Part shown: piece by piece, positions 17,051 to 29,202 of the stretch | Layout of the letters: each line of letters begins with the position of its first letter | Position numbering within the stretch: the first letter of the stretch is position 1 | NCBI RefSeq assembly: GCF_014705945.2 | Contig: NZ_CP061538.1 | Location: 1 to 64,000, forward strand | Length of the DNA stretch: 64,000 nucleotides | Source of the DNA: Rothia amarae | Lineage (GTDB): Bacteria > Actinomycetota > Actinomycetes > Actinomycetales > Micrococcaceae | Direction of reading: 5' to 3' | Notes under the pieces: generated by a model | Database searches by the model: none | What the model was told of the DNA's origin: nothing | Seen by the model: the letters and a program-made list of their open reading frames with translations, nothing else | Position numbers and translations under genes: made by a program

Positions 17051-17550
17051 TTTGTTACTCCAAAACGTTTGGTATGGGGCGCAACCCTTCACCAATGTTT
17101 AGAAACAGGTTGACGCTTTTCTTTAAAGTTTGAGCGCGCCTCACGGCGTTCATCACGCAGTTTTTACCCTGTTATTAAGAGGGTAGGGGCGCACACATAC
17201 GACTAAAAAACTCTATGAGGTTTAAGGCGTGCGGTCAAGCTACATATCACTAGGTCTTTAATCACAGACTGGGGATAGTCAATCCCCACAGGTGTGGATT
17301 TTTCACTTTTTATGATTCTTTCAACAAGTTATCCACACCCGAACTGTGAAGGTTTCCCACAATCTTTGAAATTACAATTTTCCCAAGGATTCAACGTTGT
17401 ACTATTTTTATTCCACCACAACCGCACATCTTCTCCACCGTTAAATCACAAGTTTTCCACCCTGTGTATAACTCTTGTGGATAACTTGGTATGTTGGTGG
17501 GTGCGGTAGGTAAAATTTTTCTGCTGCACCTCGTATTTTTAAGGAGAACC
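17051..17550. other. rpmH-dnaA intergenic region with DnaA boxes (part of the origin region)
   Basis: An AT-rich 500-bp gap that must hold the divergent rpmH and dnaA promoters. Perfect DnaA boxes TTATCCACA lie at 17329-17337 and, on the other strand, 17476-17484. Near matches occur around 17290 and 17460. A palindromic GAAATTACAATTT motif at about 17370 resembles the TGTAATTACA elements on the other side of dnaA. The boxes close to the dnaA start suggest autoregulation by DnaA. Confidence 0.75.
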
Positions 17551-19200
17551 GTGGGCGAATCACTCAACGAAGAAATTTTGGTTCGATGGAACCATACGGT
17601 AAATCTTCTGCGCCCTAAGGTTGGTCCCCGGTGGGCTGCTTTCGTATCGTTGGCTCAGCCGCAAGCCCAAATGTCCAATGTTCTTCTGATCGCTGTGCCT
17701 AATGAATACACTCGCGAAGTTTTTCAGAACATTATTAATAAAGAGTTGAAAGAGGCTTTAGAAGCTTCTTTCGGAGCTGGCGTTTTTGAAGCAATCGTCA
17801 TTGATACTTCTCTCGGGGAAGACGCCCCCTCTGAGTTACCCGCTTCGGCTGATTCTTCCGAGACTTTGGCAGTAGAGCCTGAGCGTGAAAGCTTCTTTTC
17901 AGCGGAAGACCGCCAGGAGCAGGCGCCTAGTTCGGCCCAAAAAACTGCTTACGACGTTCCCACCACGCCTCTTTCAGCGGACCCTGGTGAGGACGTGCGC
18001 CCGTCCCTGCATGATTTGGAAGCTGAACTTGGTCAGTCGAGCCCTACTTTTGCTCAGGATCCAGCAGTTCATACTGAAAATTTTGATCGTGTTCCTCAAG
18101 AAGATTCTCGTGTTTCTCATTCTCAGGGCGAGGTTTCTGAGCAGGCGACTTGGGAATCTTCTGCCCGTCTCAACCCCAAATATACTTTTGATACTTTTGT
18201 GATTGGTCAGTCTAACCGCTTTGCTCATGCGGCTGCTTTCGCGGTGTCTGAGACTCCTGCGAGCGCCTATAATCCGCTGTTTATCTATGGTGATTCAGGC
18301 TTGGGCAAGACCCACCTGCTACACGCTATTGGACATTATGCGAAGCATCTATACCCCAATTTGCGGGTGCGCTATGTGAACTCGGAAGAGTTCACCAACG
18401 ATTTCATCAACTCTATTCGCGATGATGAAGGTTCTTCTTTTAAACAGATTTACCGCAATGTAGATATGTTGCTCATTGACGACATCCAATTCTTAGCTGG
18501 CAAAGAACACACGCAAGAAGAGTTCTTCCATACGTTCAATGCTCTTCATAATCACCAAAAGCAGGTGGTTATTACCTCCGATATGCCGCCCAAGTTGCTG
18601 ACGGGATTCGCCGAGCGTATGAGGTCGCGCTTCGAGTGGGGCCTGATTACCGATGTGCAGCCTCCCGAGCTGGAAACTCGAATCGCGATTTTGCGGAAGA
18701 AAGCGCAGAACGAGAACCTGGATGTTCCCGATAATGTCATGGAATATATTGCCTCTAATATCACGAGCAATATTCGTGAGTTGGAGGGCGCGCTTATCCG
18801 CGTTACGGCTTTTGCTTCGTTGAATAAGCAGAAGGTTGATCGTCCGTTGGCTGAGTTGGTGCTGAAGGATTTGATTACCGATGACGGCGCGCAGGAAATT
18901 ACTGCGACTCAGGTTTTGACCGCGACGGCGTCTTACTTTGATGTCTCGATTGAGGATCTTCAGTCGAAATCTCGTAATCGTACCCTCGTTACTGCACGGC
19001 AGATTGCAATGTATTTGTTGCGTGAGCTCACCGATATGTCTTTGCCGAAGATTGGGCAGGAATTTGGCGGTCGTGATCATACGACGGTGATGCATGCGGA
19101 CCGTAAGATTCGTGAATTGATGGCGGAGCGTCATCAGATTTTCAATCAGGTAACCGAACTGACGAACAAGATTAAACAGGAACAGCGCACACAGAAGTAG
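17551..19200 (+). CDS. dnaA: chromosomal replication initiator DnaA
   Basis: DnaA binds the DnaA boxes at oriC and opens the duplex to start replication. I chose the GTG at 17551 because AAGGAG lies 5 nt upstream; the frame extends 20 codons further without such a site. The 549-residue protein has domain I (about 1-90), a long acidic Ser/Pro-rich domain II linker, then the AAA+ domain with [17 protein letters not shown] (Walker A at about 247-254) and [11 protein letters not shown] (Walker B). Domain IV carries the DNA-binding [15 protein letters not shown] signature. Length is normal for actinobacteria. Confidence 0.97.
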   Translation: MGESLNEEILVRWNHTVNLLRPKVGPRWAAFVSLAQPQAQMSNVLLIAVPNEYTREVFQNIINKELKEALEASFGAGVFEAIVIDTSLGEDAPSELPASADSSETLAVEPERESFFSAEDRQEQAPSSAQKTAYDVPTTPLSADPGEDVRPSLHDLEAELGQSSPTFAQDPAVHTENFDRVPQEDSRVSHSQGEVSEQATWESSARLNPKYTFDTFVIGQSNRFAHAAAFAVSETPASAYNPLFIYGDSGLGKTHLLHAIGHYAKHLYPNLRVRYVNSEEFTNDFINSIRDDEGSSFKQIYRNVDMLLIDDIQFLAGKEHTQEEFFHTFNALHNHQKQVVITSDMPPKLLTGFAERMRSRFEWGLITDVQPPELETRIAILRKKAQNENLDVPDNVMEYIASNITSNIRELEGALIRVTAFASLNKQKVDRPLAELVLKDLITDDGAQEITATQVLTATASYFDVSIEDLQSKSRNRTLVTARQIAMYLLRELTDMSLPKIGQEFGGRDHTTVMHADRKIRELMAERHQIFNQVTELTNKIKQEQRTQK

Positions 19201-19738
19201 TTGGTTGCTTCATATTTTTCTTCGAAACAGGTAATTTCGACCTCAAAAAGGGCTGTGGATAACTTGTGTGCCTGCGGTCTTTTAATGTGGATGTTAAGTG
19301 CATAGTTATTCAGAAAGTGTGGAGAGCTCAATTTGTATAAATATTCATCCACTTAAGGCTCACAGGATTGTTGTGATTTATCCACATCCTATCAACAGGG
19401 AAAATCCTTGATTTTTAGCGGTCTCAGACGCTTTTCCACAGAATCCACATGCGTTATTAACACTACGATACTTAAAGAAAAAAGAAACCAAATAACAAAT
19501 TCCTTGCCCTTCCCCACCCTGATTTGCGCCAGGCTCTGTAATTACAAATTTTCTAGTTTTCTTAAAGCACTAGTTGCCTCCTCTTGTAATTACAGATAGT
19601 TAAGGTCGAGAGCGACTTTTAGGGTCGGAGAACTTTGTGAAATTACAAGGATTCGTAGAACCGCCCTACCTCTTCCGGTAGACTTGCACTCTGAGTTATG
19701 CCCAAAGTAGGGCCACTATTTTTCTTTTAGGAGTCCCG
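19201..19738. other. oriC: dnaA-dnaN intergenic region with DnaA boxes
   Basis: A 538-bp AT-rich region in the standard actinobacterial origin position. Perfect DnaA boxes are at 19254-19262 (minus) and 19378-19386 (plus), with near matches around 19345, 19432 and 19440. From about 19535 there are repeated TGTAATTACA-like palindromes (near 19538, 19582 and 19637), leading to the dnaN ribosome binding site. The arrangement supports calling this the replication origin, although I cannot compute skew here. Confidence 0.85.
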
Positions 19739-20863
19739 GTGAAATTCACTATCGATCGCGACGCACTCACTGACGCAGTTGGTTGGACTGCACGATCACT
19801 TTCACCCAGACCTCCAGTGCCTGTTCTTTCCGGCCTTCTCATTAGGGCAGAGAACGGCGAAGTTACTATCGCTAGCTTTGACTACGAAACTTCAGCAAAG
19901 TTGCACATCCCTGCAGATATTGATGAAGAAGGAACCACCTTGGTTTCAGGTCGTCTGCTTTCAGAGATTTGCCGCTCCCTACCCAAAGCAGACGTCACCG
20001 TTGAAACCAACGAGTCAAAGCTACATCTCTCCTGCGGTTCAGCGCAGTTCAACCTCGCTACTATGCCGGTTTCGGATTATCCTGAGCTCCCTGGATTGCC
20101 GCAGGTCTCAGGAACCGTGGAAGGCTCAGAATTTGCCCGGGCAGTATCTCAGGTAGCAGTAGCGGCATCTAAAGATGACACCCTGCCCATCTTGACTGGC
20201 GTTCGAATGGAAATTGAAGGAGACACCATTACCCTTCTTGCCACTGACCGCTACCGCCTCGCTATGCGAGAGCTCACCTGGAATCCTGCAGATGCAGAGA
20301 TTTCAACCGCAGCACTCATCAAAGCTAAAACCATCACCGAAGTTGCTAAAACTCTAGGTGGCTCGGGAGAACTAGATATTGCGCTTTCAGATACTCACGA
20401 ACTCGTAGGCTTCGAATCTGCAAATCGCCGCACTACTAGCTTGCTGGTAGACGGCGAGTACCCCAAGATTCGCGCATTGTTTCCCGATACCACCCCTATT
20501 CACGCCGTCGTTCGAACCTCTGATCTTCTAGAGGCAGTTCGCCGCGTCTCTTTGGTAGCAGAACGCAATACACCTGTCCGTTTGGCATTCACGCAAGGGC
20601 AGGTAACGCTGGATGCCGGGACTGGCGAAGACGCTCAAGCATCCGAGACTCTTTCGGCGCAACTTGAAGGCGACGACATCACCGTAGCGTTCAACCCCAC
20701 TTACCTTTCCGAAGGATTGAACACCTTCGGTACTGACTTTGTGCGATTCTCCTTCACTACCCCGCCCAAGCCTGCGGTTATCTCCGGTCAAAAAGATCCT
20801 CTTGAAGAAGATCTCAAGGAATACCGCTACCTGCTGATGCCGGTACGCCTTCCTAACCAGTAA
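19739..20863 (+). CDS. dnaN: DNA polymerase III beta sliding clamp
   Basis: The ring-shaped clamp that tethers polymerase III and repair enzymes to DNA. The 374-residue protein starts MKFTIDRDALTDAVGWTARSL, contains DDTLPILTGVRMEIEGD and ATDRYRLAMRELTW, and ends with the MPVRLPNQ tail that is typical of beta clamps. The start is a GTG at 19739 with TTAGGAG upstream. It is followed 18 bp later by recF. Confidence 0.97.
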   Translation: MKFTIDRDALTDAVGWTARSLSPRPPVPVLSGLLIRAENGEVTIASFDYETSAKLHIPADIDEEGTTLVSGRLLSEICRSLPKADVTVETNESKLHLSCGSAQFNLATMPVSDYPELPGLPQVSGTVEGSEFARAVSQVAVAASKDDTLPILTGVRMEIEGDTITLLATDRYRLAMRELTWNPADAEISTAALIKAKTITEVAKTLGGSGELDIALSDTHELVGFESANRRTTSLLVDGEYPKIRALFPDTTPIHAVVRTSDLLEAVRRVSLVAERNTPVRLAFTQGQVTLDAGTGEDAQASETLSAQLEGDDITVAFNPTYLSEGLNTFGTDFVRFSFTTPPKPAVISGQKDPLEEDLKEYRYLLMPVRLPNQ

Positions 20864-20881
20864 TAATTTCGAAAGGTCTGC

Positions 20882-22051
20882 GTGTATATCGATCACATCT
20901 CGTTGATGGATTTTCGCACGTACCCTCTGCTGAATCTGCCGCTTAACCCGGGCGTAACTATCTTCTTAGGCTCAAATGGTGTGGGAAAAACCAACATCGT
21001 TGAAGCTATTGATTACACGGCTAATCTTGGGTCTCACCGGGTAAGCAATGATTCTCCGTTGGTGCGTGTGGGGGCACCACGTGCCTTTATCCGTACCCGA
21101 GTGGTTCGTGCATCACAGCAGACTATTACCGAATTTGAGATAGCCCCCGGTAAGAGTAATCGGGTGCGCATCAACCGAGCATCTCCCGTGCGTGCACGGG
21201 AAGCATTAGGCATTGTTTCAACCGTTTTGTTCTCCCCCGAGGACTTACAACTTATCAAAGGTGAACCTGCCTACCGTCGTCGTTTTTTGGATGATTTAGC
21301 GGTTTCTTTACGTCCGTCGGTAGCCGCATATCGTAGTGATTATGAGCGCATATTGCGTCAGCGGAATACATTGTTGAAGTCAATGCGCCGAGGAAAAACC
21401 GACGAATCTGCGCTGAACACATTGCGTATCTGGAATGAGCAGCTCGCTACTACGGGCGCTCATCTTCTGCAGGCCCGCTTACGGGTATTAGCGGTGGTTC
21501 TCCCCCAAATTCAGCGTGCCTACAACGAACTGACCGATGGATCTAAGAACGTGACCGTCAGCTATGAATCCACGATATTTCCCGTGATTTCATCCACTAC
21601 GCTGCAGCAAGCAGCACTGATGAGCGTCAACGATTTACAGGAAACTCTCTTACGGGGATTTGCAGAAAAACAATCTGAAGAATTAGACCGTGGCGTGACC
21701 CTCGTGGGGCCTCACCGCGATGAAATAGTACTCGAACTCGGTGGCATCCCAGCTCGCGGATTTGCCTCCCACGGTGAGACCTGGTCCCTTGCACTGGCAC
21801 TGCGGCTAGGGTCCTGGTACGTCCACAGAGCAGATGATGACTCCCCCGGTGCCTCCCCCATCCTGATTTTGGACGACGTCTTTGCAGAACTAGATTCCGC
21901 GCGTCGGCATCGTTTAGGAGCAATCGTTGCCAGAGCTGAGCAGGTTCTAGTCACCTGTGCAGTTGCCACGGACATCCCAGAAGAGCTGGGTGAAAACCCC
22001 ACCATTGTGCATGTGAGCCCAGGAATTGCACGTGTGGAACAGGAGGCATAA
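20882..22051 (+). CDS. recF: DNA replication/repair protein RecF
   Basis: RecF is an SMC-like ATPase that helps load RecA at single-stranded gaps. The 389-residue protein has Walker A GSNGVGKTNIVEAI at about residues 31-44, a signature region ARGFASHGETWSLALALRL, and Walker B ILILDDVFAELD. The start is a GTG at 20882, and the gene ends 2 bp before the next ATG, implying translational coupling with dciA. Confidence 0.96.
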   Translation: MYIDHISLMDFRTYPLLNLPLNPGVTIFLGSNGVGKTNIVEAIDYTANLGSHRVSNDSPLVRVGAPRAFIRTRVVRASQQTITEFEIAPGKSNRVRINRASPVRAREALGIVSTVLFSPEDLQLIKGEPAYRRRFLDDLAVSLRPSVAAYRSDYERILRQRNTLLKSMRRGKTDESALNTLRIWNEQLATTGAHLLQARLRVLAVVLPQIQRAYNELTDGSKNVTVSYESTIFPVISSTTLQQAALMSVNDLQETLLRGFAEKQSEELDRGVTLVGPHRDEIVLELGGIPARGFASHGETWSLALALRLGSWYVHRADDDSPGASPILILDDVFAELDSARRHRLGAIVARAEQVLVTCAVATDIPEELGENPTIVHVSPGIARVEQEA

Positions 22052-22053
22052 AA

Positions 22054-22656
22054 ATGCCCGTTGATCCCCACCGATTTGATGACGAAATTGATGCCCCCGC
22101 AGCTCTTCTGAGTCGCCTCCGCGTTGCCGCAGCCGACCGCGGAGAAGGACGCCTGACCGGGCATGCCGCTCAAAAAATTCTCAAAAATTTCGGTGCCACT
22201 ATGTCTGCAGAGCCCGGAGAGAAAAAACCTCGGCAGTTTCGAAATAACAGCTTTGACCCGCGCACTCTCGGCGGATATACAGGCCCAGGAAAATCGGTGC
22301 GCGACCCTAAAGAATTGACCTCCATCATGGAGACGATGATTAGCGCTCGCGGGTGGAAAGAACCTGTAGCGGTTTCCTCGGTACTTTCGCGGTGGGACGA
22401 CCTGATGGGATCTTACTTCGCAGATCATGTGAAACCAGAAGGGTTTCAGGACGGCGTGGTAACCGTGCGTTGCTCGACAACCGCCTGGGCAACGCAGGTG
22501 AAATTGATGCGCGGGGAAATTTTGCAGACCTTTAGCCGGGAGCTGGGCGACGGCGTAGTACAAAAAATTGTGGTTCACGGTCCGCACACACCGAGTTGGA
22601 AAAAAGGAAAATTTGTGGCGCCTTATGGTCGTGGACCGCGTGATACCTACGGATAA
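22054..22656 (+). CDS. dciA: DciA-type helicase loader (DUF721)
   Basis: A 200-residue protein of the DUF721/DciA family, whose members load the replicative helicase in bacteria lacking DnaC or DnaI. The conserved domain spans about residues 95-185, including SARGWKEPVAVSSVLSRW and VTVRCSTTAWATQVKLM. The N-terminal part is charged and likely disordered. The position between recF and gyrB is constant in Actinobacteria. The symbol is given by family and position. Confidence 0.85.
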   Translation: MPVDPHRFDDEIDAPAALLSRLRVAAADRGEGRLTGHAAQKILKNFGATMSAEPGEKKPRQFRNNSFDPRTLGGYTGPGKSVRDPKELTSIMETMISARGWKEPVAVSSVLSRWDDLMGSYFADHVKPEGFQDGVVTVRCSTTAWATQVKLMRGEILQTFSRELGDGVVQKIVVHGPHTPSWKKGKFVAPYGRGPRDTYG

Positions 22657-25062
<2,406 letters not shown>

Positions 25063-25142
25063 GGCTTTTCACCTATATCAAAAGCGTTATATAACGCTCA
25101 AGGAATATTTATCAAGGAACCTCACAGAAATGGAAACTTCTC

Positions 25143-27806
25143 ATGAGCGATGAAACTCAGAACGATTCCACAGAGCCCCACGAGGGCGAAGTAGTAGGCA
25201 ACGATGTCGAACAGGCAGTCGGTATTCACGGTCGCATCAACCGTGTTGATTTGCGTGCGGAGATGGAACGCTCTTATCTCGATTACGCAATGGCAGTTAT
25301 TATCGGACGCGCGTTACCCGACGTGCGAGATGGTCTGAAGCCTGTTCACCGCCGCGTTATTTATGCGATGTACGACGGCGGTTACCGCCCCGAGCGTTCT
25401 TTCAATAAGTGCGCTCGCGTGGTGGGTGAAGTGATGGGTCAGTACCACCCTCACGGTGACTCGGCGATTTACGATACGCTCGTCCGTCTGATTCAGCCTT
25501 GGGTTATGCGCTACCCTCTCGCGCTGGGTCAGGGTAACTTTGGCTCGCCCGGTAACGACGGCGCTGCGGCTCCTCGTTATACCGAAACCAAGATGGCTCC
25601 GCTGGCACTGGAAATGGTGCGCGATATCCACGAAGACACCGTGGATTTTCAGGACAATTATGACGGCAAGAACCAGGAACCCACTGTTCTTCCAGCTCGT
25701 ATTCCTAACCTGCTGGTGAACGGATCCTCGGGTATTGCTGTGGGTATGGCAACCAACATTCCTCCCCATAACCTGCGGGAAGTCGCCGACGGTGTGGAGT
25801 GGTTCCTGAAGAACCCTGAAGCTTCAAATGCAGAGCTTTTAGAGGCTCTTCTTGAGCGTATTAAAGGCCCTGACTTCCCCGGTGGCGCAACCATTCTGGG
25901 GCGCAAGGGCATCGAGGATGCCTACCGTACTGGCCGTGGTTCTATCACCATGCGCGCCGTCGTCAATGTTGAAGAAATTCAGGGACGCACCTGCTTGGTC
26001 GTTACGGAACTTCCTTATATGGCGAATCCCGATAACCTGGCGATTAAGATTGCTGACCTAGTCAAGGACGGCAAGGTTTCAGGTATTGCTGATCTTCGCG
26101 ATGAGACTTCGGGTCGTACCGGTCAGCGTTTGGTGATTGTGCTCAAGCGCGACGCCGTGCCCAAGGTGGTTTTGAATAACCTCTACAAGCACACTCAGTT
26201 GCAGGAGAATTTCTCTGCAAACATGCTGGCGATTGTTGATGGTGTGCCCCGCACGCTGTCGCTCGATGCGTTTATCCGCCACTGGGTCAACCATCAGCTC
26301 GAAGTGATTGTGCGCCGTACTAAGTACCGTCTGCGTCAGGCTGAGGACGAAGCACATATTTTGCTGGGTCTGCTGAAGGCTCTGGATGCTTTGGATGAGG
26401 TTATTGCCTTGATCCGCCGCTCCCCCACTGCTGATGAGGCACGCAGCGGTTTGATGGAGCTTTTGGATATTGATGAGGCTCAGGCTCAGGCAATTCTGAA
26501 CATGCAGTTGCGCCGCTTGGCTGCTCTGGAGCGTCAGAAGATTCAGGATCGTCACGACGAACTGATGCGCCTGATCGCTGAGTACAACGAGATTATTGCT
26601 TCTGAGGAACGCCAGCGTCAGATTGTTTCTGAGGAACTTGCCGATATCGTTCACCGCTATGGCGACGATCGTCGATCGAAGATTCTGATGGGCTATGACG
26701 GCGATATGTCCATGGAAGACCTCATTCCTAACGAGGAAATGGTTGTCACCATTACTCGCGGCGGATATGTGAAGCGTACTCGTTCTGATCAGTATCGCGC
26801 GCAGCATCGAGGCGGTAAGGGCATTAAGGGTGCTTCTCTTCGTGGAGACGACGTCGTAGAACATTTCTTCGTGACCAGCACCCACAACTGGATTCTCTTC
26901 TTCACCAATCTTGGTCGGGTCTATCGAACCAAGGCATATGAGCTCATTGAAGCTGGACGTGATGCGAAGGGACAGCATGTAGCTAACCTGTTGGCATTCC
27001 AGCCCGATGAAACCATTGCGAAGGTCATGGAGCTCACCAGCTATGAAGATGCTCCTTACCTGATTTTGGCTACGAAGAGAGGTCTGGTGAAGAAAACTCG
27101 CCTGACCGATTACGACACCAACCGTACCGCCGGTGTCATTGCTATTAACCTGCGCGATGATGACGAGCTGGTTTCTGCTCGTTTAGCTTCGGCAGAAGAT
27201 GACCTTATGCTGATTTCGCGTAAGGGTCAGTCGCTACGGTTTACCGCCACCGATGAGGCTCTACGCCCGATGGGTCGTGCGACTTCCGGTGTGACCGGTA
27301 TGAAGTTCCGTGAGGGTGATGAACTGCTCTCTATGAACGTGGTGACCGATGATTCTTACGTCTTCATTGTGACTGAAGGTGGCTACGCTAAGCGCACCAA
27401 GGTGGAAGAATACCGCCAGCAGGGTCGTGGTGGCCTGGGTATCAAGGTAGCCAAATTGGCGGAAGAACGCGGCGATCTCGTCGGCGGTCTGGTTGTTGAA
27501 GAGGACGACGAAGTTTTGGTTGTGATGCAGCAGGGGAAGGTCGTTCGCACCGCTGTGAATGAAGTTCCTGCTAAGGGTCGCGATACCATGGGCGTTATTT
27601 TTGCTAAACCTGCCAAGAATGATTACATCGTGGGTGTAGCTCATAATCAGGAGCGCAATCTTGAGGAAGCTGTCGCCGCTGATGAGGGAAACACCGCTGA
27701 ATCCAACGGAGCAGCGGATAATGAAGTACCGTTAGAAGACGGTCAACACGAGCAAAGCTCTGAGGGATTAGAATTGTCTGATTCCAACGCACATGGAGGT
27801 AACTAG
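25143..27806 (+). CDS. gyrA: DNA gyrase subunit A
   Basis: The DNA-cleaving subunit of gyrase. The 887-residue protein carries the catalytic tyrosine in APRYTETKM (about residue 146), and the quinolone region [12 protein letters not shown] keeps both the Ser and the acidic Asp found in sensitive enzymes. The GyrA-box QHRGGKG lies at the start of the C-terminal beta-pinwheel. A long acidic, low-complexity tail (after about residue 835) follows the pinwheel. It is the second gene of gyrBA, 80 bp after gyrB, and its stop overlaps the next start by one base. Confidence 0.97.
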   Translation: MSDETQNDSTEPHEGEVVGNDVEQAVGIHGRINRVDLRAEMERSYLDYAMAVIIGRALPDVRDGLKPVHRRVIYAMYDGGYRPERSFNKCARVVGEVMGQYHPHGDSAIYDTLVRLIQPWVMRYPLALGQGNFGSPGNDGAAAPRYTETKMAPLALEMVRDIHEDTVDFQDNYDGKNQEPTVLPARIPNLLVNGSSGIAVGMATNIPPHNLREVADGVEWFLKNPEASNAELLEALLERIKGPDFPGGATILGRKGIEDAYRTGRGSITMRAVVNVEEIQGRTCLVVTELPYMANPDNLAIKIADLVKDGKVSGIADLRDETSGRTGQRLVIVLKRDAVPKVVLNNLYKHTQLQENFSANMLAIVDGVPRTLSLDAFIRHWVNHQLEVIVRRTKYRLRQAEDEAHILLGLLKALDALDEVIALIRRSPTADEARSGLMELLDIDEAQAQAILNMQLRRLAALERQKIQDRHDELMRLIAEYNEIIASEERQRQIVSEELADIVHRYGDDRRSKILMGYDGDMSMEDLIPNEEMVVTITRGGYVKRTRSDQYRAQHRGGKGIKGASLRGDDVVEHFFVTSTHNWILFFTNLGRVYRTKAYELIEAGRDAKGQHVANLLAFQPDETIAKVMELTSYEDAPYLILATKRGLVKKTRLTDYDTNRTAGVIAINLRDDDELVSARLASAEDDLMLISRKGQSLRFTATDEALRPMGRATSGVTGMKFREGDELLSMNVVTDDSYVFIVTEGGYAKRTKVEEYRQQGRGGLGIKVAKLAEERGDLVGGLVVEEDDEVLVVMQQGKVVRTAVNEVPAKGRDTMGVIFAKPAKNDYIVGVAHNQERNLEEAVAADEGNTAESNGAADNEVPLEDGQHEQSSEGLELSDSNAHGGN

Positions 27807-28303
27807 TGAGCGTATCAGCATCAAATGGCGCGCAGTCGGGAGCTAAAAGACGCCCCGCTACTCGCCCCCAGAATGGACGCGCGGGCACTCGCTCAGCAGC
27901 GAACCGCAATAAGCCGTTGGTGCGTCCGGCGCCTCGGTCAAAGATTCGTCGCGCTCGTCTGGTTGTTGCCAAGGTTGATACCTGGTCAGTTGCCAAATTG
28001 ATGTTTCTGCTGTCAGTAGCGGTTGGCATTGTTATCGTGGTTACTTCGGTGGTGCTGTGGCTTGTTTTGCAGGCTACTGGTGCTTTCGATGGCATAAATG
28101 ACATGCTGACGATGCTGGGTACCACGGGTAATCACATTGATATTTCCCAGGTTCTTTCTCTGGGGCAGGTTGCTTTGTACACCACTATTTTGGCTGTCGT
28201 GAACGTTATTCTCTTTACGTTGCTGAGCGTAATTTGCGCAATGCTGTACAACATTGCAGCCAAGCTTGTGGGCGGAATTGGTCTGACTTTGACAGACGAC
28301 TAA
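27806..28303 (+). CDS. DUF3566 membrane protein
   Basis: A 165-residue protein of the DUF3566 family, found after gyrA in most Actinobacteria. The N-terminal 50 residues are basic and Arg/Ala-rich, then come VDTWSVAKLMFLLSVAVG and a second membrane segment TILAVVNVILFTLLSVICAML. The GTG start overlaps the gyrA stop (TAGTG), so it is translated from the gyrBA transcript. The function is not established. Confidence 0.88.
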   Translation: MSVSASNGAQSGAKRRPATRPQNGRAGTRSAANRNKPLVRPAPRSKIRRARLVVAKVDTWSVAKLMFLLSVAVGIVIVVTSVVLWLVLQATGAFDGINDMLTMLGTTGNHIDISQVLSLGQVALYTTILAVVNVILFTLLSVICAMLYNIAAKLVGGIGLTLTDD

Positions 28304-28415
28304 AATTGTCTCTTGCCTGCGGGGCGAAATAGAATGTGAGACGGAACACCGAATGTAGATTTGGAAAGTTCTATAAGCTCGTGTAAAGTTTTATTTCGTC
28401 CCAAGGGGCAAGTGA

Positions 28416-28489
28416 GGGCGTATAGCTCAGTTGGTTAGAGCGCTACACTGATAATGTAGAGGTCCCAGGTTCAAATCCTGGTACGCCCA
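28416..28489 (+). tRNA. tRNA-Ile (GAT)
   Basis: A 74-nt cloverleaf with acceptor arms GGGCGTA and TACGCCC, anticodon stem CTACA/TGTAG and anticodon GAT, and the GGTTCAAATCC T-loop. The 3' CCA is not encoded. It lies 112 bp after the DUF3566 gene, as in other Actinobacteria. Confidence 0.97.
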
Positions 28490-28512
28490 CTTCCTTTCTT
28501 CAAGGAGTCTCA

Positions 28513-28629
28513 ATGAAAAAGATTTTTGTAGTAGTTATGGCTACTGCGGCAAGTTTAATTGCGGCTCGTAAAGTGAAGGAAAATCAGGAAAATAAGACTT
28601 CCTGGAATGAATCTACGGATTCAATCTAA
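28513..28629 (+). CDS. DLW-39 family small protein
   Basis: A 38-residue protein beginning MKKIFVVVMATAASLIAARK, with a perfect AAGGAG ribosome binding site 6 nt before the ATG. Its size, its hydrophobic start and its position between tRNA-Ile and tRNA-Ala after gyrA match the actinobacterial DLW-39 family. The Asp-Leu-Trp that names the family appears here as TSW in KTSWNESTD, so only the Trp is kept. Function is unknown; it may be a small membrane-associated peptide. The gene is easily missed because of its length. Confidence 0.8.
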   Translation: MKKIFVVVMATAASLIAARKVKENQENKTSWNESTDSI

Positions 28630-28651
28630 AACTCAATAGAGTTCCCACCGA

Positions 28652-28724
28652 GGGGGCGTGGCGCAATTGGTAGCGCACCTGCTTTGCAAGCAGGGGGTTA
28701 GGGGTTCGAGTCCCCTCGCCTCCA
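28652..28724 (+). tRNA. tRNA-Ala (TGC), copy 1
   Basis: A 73-nt tRNA with acceptor arms GGGGGCG and CGCCTCC, anticodon loop TTTGCAA (anticodon TGC) and T-arm GGGGTTCGAGTCCCC. CCA is not encoded. It runs straight into a 5S rRNA gene. Confidence 0.97.
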
Positions 28725-28726
28725 CG

Positions 28727-28844
28727 TTTCGGTGATTATACCTAGAGGGAAACGCCCGGCTCCATCCCGAACCCGGAAGCTAAGCCTCCTAGGGCCGATG
28801 GTACTGCACTGGGGACGGTGTGGGAGAGTAGGTTATCGCCGAAC
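28727..28844 (+). rRNA. rrf: 5S ribosomal RNA, copy 1
   Basis: About 118 nt with all hallmarks of bacterial 5S: AGGGAAACGCCCGG, ATCCCGAACCCGGAAGCTAA, GCCGATGGTACTGC, and closing arms TTCGGTGA and TCGCCGAA. It begins two bases after tRNA-Ala and has no 16S or 23S gene nearby. Ends are approximate by one or two bases. Confidence 0.93.
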
Positions 28845-28854
28845 TACTTTTTTT

Positions 28855-28893
28855 GAAGAGGTTCCAGTCTTTTGATTGGAACCTCTTCTTTTT
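28855..28893 (+). terminator. terminator after 5S rRNA, copy 1
   Basis: Stem GAAGAGGTTCCA with TGGAACCTCTTC followed by TTTTT. Confidence 0.92.
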
Positions 28894-29202
28894 CTTTAAG
28901 CCCTATTGGTTGCATATAAAGTGTGATGCGCATCTTATCCCCATTAAAATGAACTTAAAGTAAACGCATTTTGAACCCCCGGTTTACTTATGTGGGTTTA
29001 GCGCGGTAGGGGACTTAAGCGGTCATGAAACCACACCTTTTCAGATGGTCGTTTCCCTGATTTTCAAGGCATTTCACAATTAAAGGAATGTTGAAGATGT
29101 GGGTTTATGGGAAAATAACCAACAAAACCAGTATCGACACCTACTTGTTACCGAGTCGACGTCTTATTTTCATCTAGAGTTATCCGGGCAGATAATCAAT
29201 AG
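28894..29202. other. intergenic region upstream of the phosphate transporter gene
   Basis: About 310 bp without a gene. A GATAAT at 29191-29196 sits 7 bp before the GTG of the next gene and could be a -10 box for a leaderless transcript. No ribosome binding site or clear -35 is visible. Confidence 0.4.

Larger units (their letters stand above)
28652..28893. repeat. 242-bp exact repeat, copy 1 (tRNA-Ala, 5S rRNA, terminator)
   Basis: This segment is identical base for base to 31332-31573. The identity starts at the first base of tRNA-Ala and ends in the T-run of the terminator, so it copies one complete transcription product. The flanking sequences differ. Confidence 0.93.

Noticed and set aside
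18493-19134. 213-codon minus-strand frame inside dnaA
   Set aside because: Antisense shadow of a conserved gene.
26079-26978. 299-codon minus-strand frame inside gyrA
   Set aside because: Shadow of the gyrA codon pattern; gyrA motifs are continuous through it.
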